The notes under the pieces: model-generated
What the model was told of the DNA's origin: nothing
Databases searched by the model: none
Seen by the model: only the letters and a program-made list of their open reading frames with translations
Translations under genes and position numbers: made by a program
In this document: in pieces, positions 7,866 to 14,865 of the stretch
How the letters are laid out: the number at the start of each line of letters is the position of its first letter
How positions within the stretch are numbered: the stretch's first letter is position 1
Assembly (NCBI GenBank): GCA_905221605.1
Contig: CAJNDS010000809.1
Span: 35,001-66,835, forward strand
DNA from: Symbiodinium natans
Lineage: Eukaryota; Sar; Dinophyceae; Suessiales; Symbiodiniaceae
Reading direction: 5' to 3'
DNA: 31,835 nucleotides

Positions 7866-8598
7866 GGATTTAGGGTTTAGGGTTCAGGGTTTAGGGTTCA
7901 GGGTTTAGGGTTTAGGGTTTAGGGTTTAGGCGTTTGGGTTTTAGAGCTTTAGGGTTCTAGGGTTTTTGGGGTTTTGGGGTTTTGGGGTTTAGGGTTTTGA
8001 GGTTTTTAGGGTTGCGGTGTTGAGGGTTTAGGATTTCGGGCTCGGATTTGGGACTGCGCTCCGTTCCGGGGCTGCACTCCGGTTCCGCCCCCGCTTGAGA
8101 AGCAGACACCCAACTCGAGGGCTGCTTTGGGCTTGGGGTAGAAGGTTTAGGGTTTGGGGTTTGGGGTTTGGGGTTTAGGGTTTAGGGTTGAGGGGTTCTT
8201 ATCTTTGGGCTCGGGGGTTTGAAGATTTTGTTGCTTACGTGTTTTGGAGTTAGGGCTGTCTTGGCTTAGGACGATGTCGGGCTTCAGGTTTGCAAAGCCG
8301 CCTGGACCTTACACCGCACTTCACAGGCTTCAGTAGATAATCACGTGGTCGGTTCGCAAAATGGTCCCTTTTGGGGTACCCTAAAAAATAGTAGTGGCCC
8401 CAAAAGGGACCCTAAACCCTAAACCCGAAACCCCTCGAAACCTTGAACCCTCTACCCTCCTGACGAGAAGCGCGGAGAAGGGAGGATAGCTTCAGGGCGC
8501 TTCTGAAACCCCCACAGAAATCTTCAGTTCCTACTTGGTTTGAGGGTGGTTAGGGTTTTGGGCTTAGGATTTAGGATTTAGGGTTTGGGGGGCAGGGC
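7866..8598. other. Predicted intron: arrays and unique spacer
   Basis: TTTAGGG-type arrays at 7866-8000 and 8130-8200, a unique spacer, a hairpin at 8363-8411, CCCTAAA units at 8411-8440, then G-strand units at 8530-8585. No exon was found inside, although the GC-rich 8040-8120 stretch is a possible site. Confidence 0.4.
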
Positions 8599-8694
8599 CC
8601 AATAGTGACAGCCATCCGCCTGGCTCTGCGAATTCTCTACGGCATACTCCAAGAGAATCTTGCACAAGTGGCTGAGGAGAAGGAACTGCTCCTC
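8599..8694 (-). CDS. Candidate exon, minus strand
   Basis: The acceptor is CTAAACCCAG|GAG. It has 32 codons, reading E-E-Q-F-L-L-L-S-H-L-C-K-I-L-L-E-Y-A and ending G-C-H-Y-W. The donor appears to be GC (TGG|GCCCTG); GC donors are known in dinoflagellates. The plus strand is also open over part of this island, but the minus frame is the more protein-like. It is phase-compatible with 7844-7738. Confidence 0.5.
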
Positions 8695-8840
8695 CTGGGT
8701 TTAGGGTTTAGGGTTTAGGGTTTAGGGTGTAGGGTTTAGGGTTTAGGGTTTAGGGTTTAGGGTTTAGGGTTTAGGGTTTAGGGTTTAGCGTTTAGGGTTT
8801 AGGGTTTAGGATTTAGGGTTTAGGGTTTGGAGTGTAGGGT
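8695..8840 (+). repeat. TTTAGGG array
   Basis: About 20 heptamers. Its minus-strand end forms the CTAAACCCAG acceptor of the 8694-8599 island. Confidence 0.95.
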
Positions 8841-9011
8841 TGAGGGCATCGAGACCCTCGACTGCGCATGCCCACCCAAAAAAAACACCCCCCCCCCCCC
8901 CCCCCAAAGTTAGACGCCCATGTCCCTCCCTTAAGGATAGTTGGGAAATCTTGTGCCTAAACCCTAGGGTTTAGGGTTTAGGGTTTAGAGCCCTAAACCC
9001 TGAAACCCTAC

Positions 9012-9085
9012 TCGAAGAGCCGGGCAGCATCGGGTCGGCAGATGTCCATGAGGCGAGGCATCTCGGGGAGGAAGATGGTACACGC
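9012..9085 (-). CDS. Candidate exon, minus strand
   Basis: A run of about 15 C on the minus strand (G-run 9106-9121 on the plus strand) precedes this island, followed by GGGTAG and GCACAG acceptor choices. It reads A-C-T-I-F-L-P-E-M-P-R-L-M-D-I-C-R-P-D and ends CTTCGA|GTAGGG. The in-frame reading also extends upstream to D-W-V-A-A-Q. TAG follows directly if it is not spliced. Confidence 0.45.
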
Positions 9086-9419
9086 CTGTGCGGCTACCCA
9101 ATCAAGGGGGGGGGGGGGGGGTTAGGGTTTAGGGTTTAGGGTTTAAGGTTTAGGGGTTAGGGTTTAGGGTTTAGGGTTTAGGGCTGGTTCTTAGTAGGGA
9201 CTGAGGGCCCTATATAATCCCTTAGAGGGTAGAAAATCGCCCTCATTCCCTCATTCCCTGATTCCCTCATTCCCTACTCAGACCCAGGAGGAGGGGGGGG
9301 TTAGGGTTTAGGGCTCGAGGGCATAAGGGCTTTAGGGATTACGGCTTAAAGGTTTGATTGCATTGATGCAGGAAAGTCCAAAGACTGCAAAAAAACAAAA
9401 AACTCAGGGTCTACGGCCC

Positions 9420-9496
9420 GAGGGCTGAGTTTTAGGCGACAGCGCGCCTCGTTCATCCGGAGCGCCGTGTTCTCCTTTCAGGACGTCGACACCCGG
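9420..9496 (-). CDS. Possible exon, minus strand
   Basis: Open minus-strand reading G-V-D-V-L-K-G-E-H-G-A-P-D-E-R-G-A-L-S after GTTGCGAG. The boundaries are weak and no clear donor was found. The plus strand of the same stretch has a good TCCTTTCAG acceptor followed by a short open frame, so strand is uncertain. Confidence 0.25.
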
Positions 9497-9712
9497 CTCG
9501 CAACCAGTCAAAAATGTTCGTAGACAGTCAGGCTTCGTCTGAAATCAAAGTAATAGCATGGCAAAGAAGCAAAGGCCCACTGGGTTAAGTGTTTAGGGTT
9601 GAGGGTTTCGGGTTTAGGGTTTAGGGCTTAGGGTTGTAGGGTTTAGGGCTTAGGGTTGAGGGTTTAGGGTTTAGGGTTTAAGGCTTAGGGTTGAGGGTTT
9701 AGGGTTTAGAGC

Positions 9713-9772
9713 TTCGGATTGGACGGTGCCTTCTCCTTCTCGCGCGCTTGCTTGACATCCTCGGCGGCCAAC
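9713..9772 (-). CDS. Candidate exon, minus strand
   Basis: The acceptor is CCACAAAG. The frame reads L-A-A-E-D-V-K-Q-A-R-E-K-E-K-A-P-S-N-P, charged and helix-like, then meets TAA in the following array. If spliced, the likely donor is GC (GAA|GCTCTAAAC), since the array here is in CCCTAAA orientation. It could instead be a terminal exon. Confidence 0.35.
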
Positions 9773-9839
9773 CTTTGTGGACGTTTAGGGCTTAGGGCTT
9801 GGGGCTAAGGGTTTAGGGTTTAGGGTTTAGGGTTTAGGG

Positions 9840-9926
9840 TTCAGGGTTCAGGGTTCAGGGTTCAGGGTTCAGGGTTCAGGGTTCAGGGTTCAGCGTTCAG
9901 CGTTCAGGGTTCAGGGTTCAGGGTTC
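9840..9926 (+). repeat. TTCAGGG variant block
   Basis: Twelve TTCAGGG units (two are TTCAGCG) directly following TTTAGGG units. A homogenised telomere variant. Confidence 0.95.
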
Positions 9927-10374
9927 GGGGCCAAGATTAGCAACCAATCGAGGTGCGGGGTCTAGGCGGGGCTAGGGTATCAGCCTGGGAGATTGGGATG
10001 TAGAGGGGTTCAAGAATTTGCGAGTTCTAGGGGCTTAGCAAGCTCAGGACTCACAGGCTTTAGGGCTTGGGGTTGTTGGGGGCGGGGGGGGGTTCATGTA
10101 GGGTCCCTAGCAAGCCAAACAAGCCTAGACCCCCAAACCCTAGAAGCCCGAAGACTCTGCACCACACAACCCAGCTCAAGCTCCCTCATTCCCTCCCTCC
10201 TTGCCTCCCTCCCAAACCCCAAGCCCCAAAACCGCAGAAGCCCTAAACTCTAAACTCTAAACCTAAACCCTAAACACCACACCCTCAAACCGTCAACCCT
10301 AAACCCAGAACACCTCACCCTCAAACCCCGAGACCTAACACCCTGAATCCCAAAGCCGTGCATTGTGTACCACC

Positions 10375-10521
10375 ACCCCCACCCCCCCCCCCCCCCCCCC
10401 CCCCCAAACCCTGAACCCTAAACCCTGAACCCTGAACCCTGAACCCTGAACCCTACACCCTACACCCTACACCCTAAACCCTAAACCCTAAACCCTAAAC
10501 CCTAAACCCTAAACCCTAAAC
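10375..10521 (-). repeat. Poly-C tract and CCCTGAA/CCCTAAA array
   Basis: A long C-run (about 10380-10405) followed by CCCTGAA, CCCTACA and CCCTAAA blocks. On the minus strand the array starts with the GTTTAGGG donor of the 10561-10522 island. Confidence 0.9.
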
Positions 10522-10561
10522 CCTCCAGCCCTGCCTCACCGCGGCCTCCATGATGTAAAGC
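10522..10561 (-). CDS. Candidate small exon, minus strand
   Basis: A 40-base island between CCAAACCAAG and the donor AGG|GTTTAGGG, reading L-Y-I-M-E-A-A-V-R-Q-G-W-R. It is short, so chance is possible. The placement between an array and a GT donor is the same as for the better-supported islands. Confidence 0.35.
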
Positions 10562-11037
10562 CTTGGTTTGGGGTTTAGGGCTTAGGGTTTAGGGTTTAGG
10601 GTTTCGGGCGCAGGGTTCAGGGTTTAGGGTTTTGGGGGGGATGTGAGGGACATGGGGGCGGCTTTGGGCTTTTAACTTAGGGTTTACAGATTCGGTTTTA
10701 GGGTTTTTTACGTAGTTCCTCCTCCAACCTCGACAAGAACAGACATGAAACCCGAAATCCTGAATCCTAAGCCTTAATATGGGGTTGAGGGTTTAGGGTT
10801 TAGGGTTTGGGGTTTAGGGTTTAGGGTTGAGGGTTTAGGGTTTAGGGATTAGGGATTGTAGGGTTTGGGGATTGTAGGGTTTGGGGTGTAGGGTCTTGTG
10901 AAGGCCGGGCGACAAGCAGAGGCGCTGCCTGTCCGAGATGGGGTTGGCACCTGCATCTTTCTGGCTTGGCTCACGGCTAGGCTGAGGGTTGAGGGTTGAG
11001 GGTTGAGGGCTTAGGGTTTAGGGTTTAGGGTGTAGAG

Positions 11038-11163
11038 TTTAGAGTTTAGAGTTTAGAGTTTAGAGTTTAGAGTTTAGAGTTTAGAGTTTAGAGTTTAGAG
11101 TTTAGAGTTTAGAGTTTAGAGTTTAGAGTTTAGAGTTTAGAGTTTAGAGTTTAGAGTTTAGAG
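11038..11163 (+). repeat. 18 exact TTTAGAG units
   Basis: A perfect 126-bp block of a single heptamer variant, TTTAGAG. Its uniformity indicates recent amplification or strong homogenisation by slippage or gene conversion, since telomerase would be expected to add TTTAGGG. Confidence 0.97.
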
Positions 11164-11164
11164 C

Positions 11165-11940
11165 TCAGGCTTCATGGTGGAGCGCCGAGGGTCTTGCCCA
11201 AGATTTAAGGTATAGGACCTCAGGGTAGTTTCCGAAGTGACTAGGCAGTTCAACCCATGTGGTCAGTTCACTGGTCCAAAAGGGACCAGATTCCAGAGAA
11301 GTGACCATGTGGGTCTTGGGTGACAGCCAAGGGCCCCCACCCACCCGTCGAGAATGCTCGCCGATGAGGCAGAGGTTCACCATGGTTCCCCAGTGCCTCG
11401 GTTCGCAAGACTGGGGGCCAGGAAGGTTGCGGGTTTAGGGCTCTCTTCAAGCCGAAGCCAAAGGGGCCTAAGCCCTACGCTTTGGGGTTTCGGGCTTTGG
11501 GTCCAGGGTTTAGGGCTAGTACCCCAAGAAGCACCCAGCGTTGCTGCCCGGGAGCCACAAGCACGGTGCTTTCCGCCAGAAAGCTGCCACGACGCCTCGC
11601 TCAGGGCATTGCAAGCAGGGGGTGGGCGGCGGGATGGAACTCAGGATCTAGGGTTCGGTGCAAACACACCACGTGAAACAAGAAAAATTGGGGTTTAGGG
11701 TCTCTAGGGCCTCAACCCTGGGAGACACAGTTTCTGGCCTGTAGGACATCTTTGGAATCAAAGCCTCACTCATTCGCAGATACGGAGGGGGAGGATTATG
11801 TCATCTCGAGAGCTTGAAGCTTGGGGCTTGGGCCGTTTGTGCACAAGTTTGGAGGGGGGAGGAGTGTGGGTTAAGGGGCTGAAGGCATAGGGCCTTCGAA
11901 CGCAAAAAAGCAGCCAAGTGCCCTCCCCCCAACCCTCAAA
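11165..11940. other. Unique spacer with possible undetected exons
   Basis: About 775 bp nearly free of telomere units. On the minus strand, E-L-T-T-W-V-E-L-P-S-H-F-G-N-Y-P-E lies between GGACCAG and the donor CCTGAG|GTCC (about 11263-11213) and could be an exon. Around 11530-11620 all minus frames are open. I do not commit to either. Confidence 0.3.
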
Positions 11941-12199
11941 CCCCAAAGTTCTCCAAAACCCTCAAGCCTTCAGCCTCAAACCCTAAACCTTAAACCCTAA
12001 ACCCTAAATCCTAAACCCTAAGCCGTGACCCTGGAACTCTTAAGCCTCAAAAAGCCCTGTGGCAGATAGACCTTCCAAGCCTCCCTTCCACTATCGGAAT
12101 CTTCAGGGAAGGGGAATCAAGGGGCGTACGTACCCCAAGGCTCCCGAATACTCCCCACTACTCTCTAAGGCTCCCTAAGCTTCCCTAAGGTTCCCTAGC

Positions 12200-12522
12200 T
12201 ACCTACCTGAAACCTGAACCCTGAACCCTGAACCCTGAACCCTGAACCCTGAACCCTAAACCCTAAACCCTAAACCCTAAACCCAAACCCTAAACCCTAA
12301 ACCCTAAACCCTAAACCCTAAACCCTAAACCCTAAACCCTAAACCCTAACCACCCTAAACCCTAAACCCTAAACCCTAAACCCTAAACCCTAAACCCTAA
12401 ACCCTAAACCCTAAACCCTAAACCCTAAACCCTAAACCCTAAACCCTAAACCCTAAACCCTAAACCCTAAACCCTAAACCCCAAAAACCCTAAACCCTGA
12501 ACCCTGAACCCTAAATACCCCA
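12200..12522 (-). repeat. Longest CCCTAAA array
   Basis: CCCTGAA units then more than 35 CCCTAAA units, with one short interruption near 12350. The unique stretch before it (12016-12199) holds no convincing exon. Confidence 0.97.
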
Positions 12523-12548
12523 TCCCTTAAGAGCCCTAGAACTTCAAC

Positions 12549-12618
12549 CCGGCGGCGTTCCGTGAGCCGTAGCTTCTCGGACATGTACTCCTCGAGGAAC
12601 TCGAGCAGCCTCAGACTT
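12549..12618 (-). CDS. Candidate exon, minus strand, helix-forming
   Basis: It reads L-R-L-L-E-F-L-E-E-Y-M-S-E-K-L-R-L-T-E-R, a strong amphipathic-helix pattern, and ends CGG|GTTGAAG. All nearby AG acceptors put it in phase 2, which does not match the phase 0 end of the 12831 island, so an intervening exon or another gene is implied. The other frames contain stops or are less protein-like. Confidence 0.45.
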
Positions 12619-12634
12619 CTCAGGGTCAAGCCGG

Positions 12635-12750
12635 ATGATTTAGGGTTTAGGGTTTAGGGTTTAGGGTTTAGGGTTTAGGGTTTAGGGTTTGGGGTTTGGG
12701 GTTTGGGGTTTGGGGTTTGGGGTTTAGGGTTTAGGGTTTAGGGTTTAGTG
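12635..12750 (+). repeat. TTTAGGG array with TTTGGGG block
   Basis: TTTAGGG units, five TTTGGGG units (12688-12722), then TTTAGGG units. The same variant order occurs at 6379-6495. Confidence 0.95.
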
Positions 12751-12830
12751 TCCAGGGGCTTTGTAGGGGCGTGGAGAGGTTGTCGGCTTGATTTGTTTCT
12801 CTGGGCTCGAGGTTAGACAAAACCTCTGAC

Positions 12831-12937
12831 CTTAAATCTGTCCTCATTCTTCCTAAGGATCGCCATGGAGGGCCCGGGCAAGTCAACTTTATCCACAAAG
12901 CCCCTGTAGCCTCGTGAGCACCCCGAAAATCGACCCT
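12831..12937 (-). CDS. Candidate exon, minus strand
   Basis: 35 codons after two leading bases, ending with the canonical donor TTTAAG|GTCAGA. It reads G-F-V-D-K-V-D-L-P-G-P-S and then A-I-L-R-K-N-E-D-R-F-K. The acceptor is probably TTTGCAAG; CACGAG further in is an alternative in the same phase. It sits inside a spacer whose flanking arrays point towards each other, so exons are not confined to one array configuration. Confidence 0.5.
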
Positions 12938-12965
12938 CTTGCAAACGTCTACAGGGTTAGGATCG

Positions 12966-13126
12966 CCCTTAACCCTTAACCCTTAACCCTAAACCCTGAA
13001 CCCTGAACCCTACACCCAAACCCCTAACCCCTAACCCCTAAACCCTAAACCCTAAACCCTAAACCCTAAACCCTAAACCCTAAACCCTAAACCCTAAACC
13101 CTAAAACCTAAACCCTAAACCCTAAC
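12966..13126 (-). repeat. CCCTAAA-type array
   Basis: CCCTTAA, CCCTGAA, CCCCTAA and then CCCTAAA units. On the minus strand it begins GTTAGGG at the donor of the 13229-13127 island. Confidence 0.95.
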
Positions 13127-13229
13127 CCTCTCTGCAGGCGAAGGACATGGAGATGGCAGTCAGCGAGCTGTCCTGCTCCCTCACAATATCCCCGCCGCCC
13201 TCGAAGCCGCCGTCCTGGCCCCGAGAACC
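13127..13229 (-). CDS. Candidate exon, minus strand
   Basis: The acceptor lies within a telomere heptamer (TTTAG|GG) and the donor is GAGG|GTTAGGG. It holds 34 codons plus one base, with a Gly-rich start and then S-S-L-T-A-I-S-M-S-F-A-C-R-E. The plus strand of this island is also open and has a good-looking CTCTGCAG acceptor, so strand is inferred from phase agreement with both neighbours. Confidence 0.5.
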
Positions 13230-13521
13230 CTAAACCCTAAACCCCAAACCCCAAGTCCCAAACCCTAAACCCTAAACCCTAAACCCTAAACCCTAAACCC
13301 TAAACCCTAAACATCAGGGCTCAGGGTTGCTGTTCAAGGGTCTTAGTAGGGACTTCGGGTCTCAGGTGCTAAACCCTAAACCCTAAACTCCAAACCCCAA
13401 ACCCCAAACCTGAAACCCTAAACCCGTAACCCTAAACCCTAAACCCTAAACCCTAAACCCTAAACCCTAAACCCTAAACCCTAAACCCTAAACCCTAAAC
13501 CCTAAACCCTAAACCCTAAAC
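13230..13521 (-). repeat. CCCTAAA arrays on both sides of a short spacer
   Basis: Arrays at 13230-13312 and 13371-13521, both in C-strand orientation, with a ~60-bp unique spacer. On the minus strand the whole is one intron starting GTTTAGGG and ending TTTAG, so it is not a hairpin intron. Confidence 0.9.
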
Positions 13522-13590
13522 CCCCGCCGTGTGGAATCTACCGATGAAGAAGTTCGGGCCGGCCGAGGCTCTGGGATGGAAGTGGGCAGT
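13522..13590 (-). CDS. Candidate exon, minus strand
   Basis: The acceptor is GCCCACAG and the donor GGG|GTTTAGGG; the 69 bases are 23 codons, phase 0 at both ends. It contains G-P-N-F-F-I-G-R-F-H-T-A. It fits the phase of the preceding micro-exon and of the following island. A nearer AG (CATCCCAG) would break the phase. Confidence 0.55.
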
Positions 13591-13664
13591 CTGTGGGCAT
13601 CTGAACCCTAAACCCTGAACTCATCTTTTGGGGCCACTTGAACCCTAAACCCTAAACCCTAAAC

Positions 13665-13696
13665 CCAAATTATGAACTTAGGATTCTGGGCAAGGC
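13665..13696 (-). CDS. Candidate 32-nt micro-exon, minus strand
   Basis: It is preceded on the minus strand by a run of 12 C ending CAG, a strong polypyrimidine plus acceptor arrangement, and followed by GTTTAGGG. Its two leading bases complete the Gly codon left by the 14356-14280 island. It then reads L-A-Q-N-P-K-F-I-I-W and ends on a codon boundary. The other two frames contain TAA. Confidence 0.55.
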
Positions 13697-13719
13697 CTGG
13701 GGGGGGGGGGATGACACAG

Positions 13720-14279
13720 GCCCTTGCTGGGAATGGCAGTTGCTTTGGGGGCCTCATTTCCGGGTTTAGGGCTTAGGGCTCGGGGCTTAGGGCTTGGAGG
13801 ATTGGGGTTTGTGGTTGAGGCACAGGACACCCCTAAACCGCAAACCTTCAAACCTCCTCTACAACCGCCCCCCCCTCTCCCCTACACTCCCGCAGTCGCC
13901 CCCAAAGAACTACGGCTACATCAGGGTGGCTGAGTGCCGGGTTCAGGGTTCCCAGCTTGGCTTAAACGGACGCGAAACCCTGAACCCTATAGACCCGAAA
14001 GCCTAAACCTTGCAAACCCTGGACCAGAAGGTCAGAAGAGTAAACCCTAAACCATAAAACCCTCGATCTCTTGACTCTACCACTTAAAAACCCCAAAACC
14101 CCAAAACCCCAAAACCCCAAAACCCTAAAACCCCAAGACCCCAAAACCCCAAACCCTAAACTCAAACGCCCCAGAATCCCCAGAAGACTCCGAACCCCCC
14201 CAGAAGACCCGAAAACCTCTAACCCTGAACCCCAAACCCTCAACCCTCAACCCTCAACCCTAAACCCTAAACCCTAAAC
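13720..14279. other. Predicted 583-nt intron (13697-14279), repeat-poor middle
   Basis: Apart from CCCCAAAA-type repeats (14085-14160) and CCCTCAA/CCCTAAA units (14225-14279), this is mixed sequence. Long frames here are low-complexity shadows. On the minus strand it starts GTTTAGGG and ends with a C-run and CAG. Confidence 0.4.
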
Positions 14280-14356
14280 CCAGCGCCTCGGCATCCTCCC
14301 CGTCGCCTAAAGTGGCCGCAGGGTCCTCGGCTTCGGGTGCGATGAAAGTTTGGAGT
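14280..14356 (-). CDS. Candidate exon, minus strand
   Basis: The acceptor is CTAAGTAG|A and the donor CTGG|GTTTAGGG. The 77 bases are one base, 25 codons and one base. The acidic stretch reads F-I-A-P-E-A-E-D-P-A-A-T followed by G-D-G-E-D-A-E-A-L. Both ends are phase-compatible with neighbouring islands. The family is not recognised. Confidence 0.6.
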
Positions 14357-14437
14357 CTACTTAGGGTTTAGGGTTTAGGCCCTAAACCCCTAAACCCTAA
14401 ACCCTGAACCCTGAACCCTGAATCCTGAACCCTAAAC
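14357..14437 (-). other. Predicted 81-nt intron made of inverted telomere repeats
   Basis: On the minus strand the segment begins GTTTAGGG, continues as TTCAGGG/TTTAGGG heptamers, passes a GGCC centre, then runs as CCCTAAA heptamers and ends CTAAGTAG. It is almost entirely one inverted repeat. Flanking islands join in phase if it is removed. The fold would bring donor and acceptor together. Confidence 0.5.
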
Positions 14438-14512
14438 CCTTTCATGGCCCAGCGTCCCTGGCATCCCCCCGCTTCTTGCTCCTCTCCCTCTGGCAGATGC
14501 CCGGATCCTTGG
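14438..14512 (-). CDS. Candidate exon, minus strand (first visible of gene model)
   Basis: On the minus strand the acceptor is CCCCAG after a C-rich telomere-type stretch. The frame is open for 24 codons, rich in Glu, Gly and Gln and ending W-A-M-K, and the donor is AAAGG|GTTTAGGG. It leaves two bases that complete a Gly codon with the first base of the next island. A second frame here is also partly open (K-D-P-G-I-C-Q), but it meets TGA before the donor. The start boundary is less certain than the end. Confidence 0.45.
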
Positions 14513-14553
14513 CTGGGGTTTCGGGTTTAGGGTTTAGGGTTTCGGGTTTAGGC

Positions 14554-14665
14554 TTATAGTGTTATAGTGTTATAGTGTTATAGTGTTATAGTGTTATAGT
14601 GTTATAGTGTTATAGTGTTATAGTGTTATAGTGTTATAGTGTTATAGTGTTATCGTGTTATAGTG
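14554..14665 (+). repeat. 8-bp satellite TTATAGTG, 14 units
   Basis: Fourteen tandem TTATAGTG units, one changed to TTATCGTG. It marks the end of the telomere-repeat zone. Confidence 0.97.
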
Positions 14666-14865
14666 CTGCTATAGTGCTATGTGGCATGGACCTTTATGTA
14701 TTATTTGACGTTCCCTCTTGTTTTGTATTTAAAAACCTATAAACAAACGAAATCCAAGAAACCTGAAGCACAAATTCACCAATTTCGTTCTCTTAGGGTT
14801 TAGGGTTTACGATTTATAATTTACTCTTTTTTTGATGTGAACGTACAGACGCAGTCAGATGTTGG
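14666..14865. other. Unique AT-rich junction
   Basis: Two hundred bases of mixed AT-rich sequence with one short TTTAGGG remnant near 14796. No gene seen. Confidence 0.5.

Larger units (their letters stand above)
6181..14512 (-). other. Partial multi-exon gene model with telomere-repeat introns
   Basis: Minus-strand islands at 14512-14438, 14356-14280, 13696-13665, 13590-13522, 13229-13127 and 12937-12831 join in consistent phase across five introns. Islands at 8694-8599, 7844-7738 and 7284-7178 join in phase, as do 6995-6900, 6615-6538 and 6288-6181, the last ending in TGA. Links between these three runs, and to the islands at 12618, 10561, 9772 and 9085, are not phase-proven, so this may be one gene or several. 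The 5' end is not seen. The predicted protein is mostly polar and helical-looking in its second half; I do not recognise the family. Most introns carry TTTAGGG- or CCCTAAA-type arrays. Confidence 0.5.
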
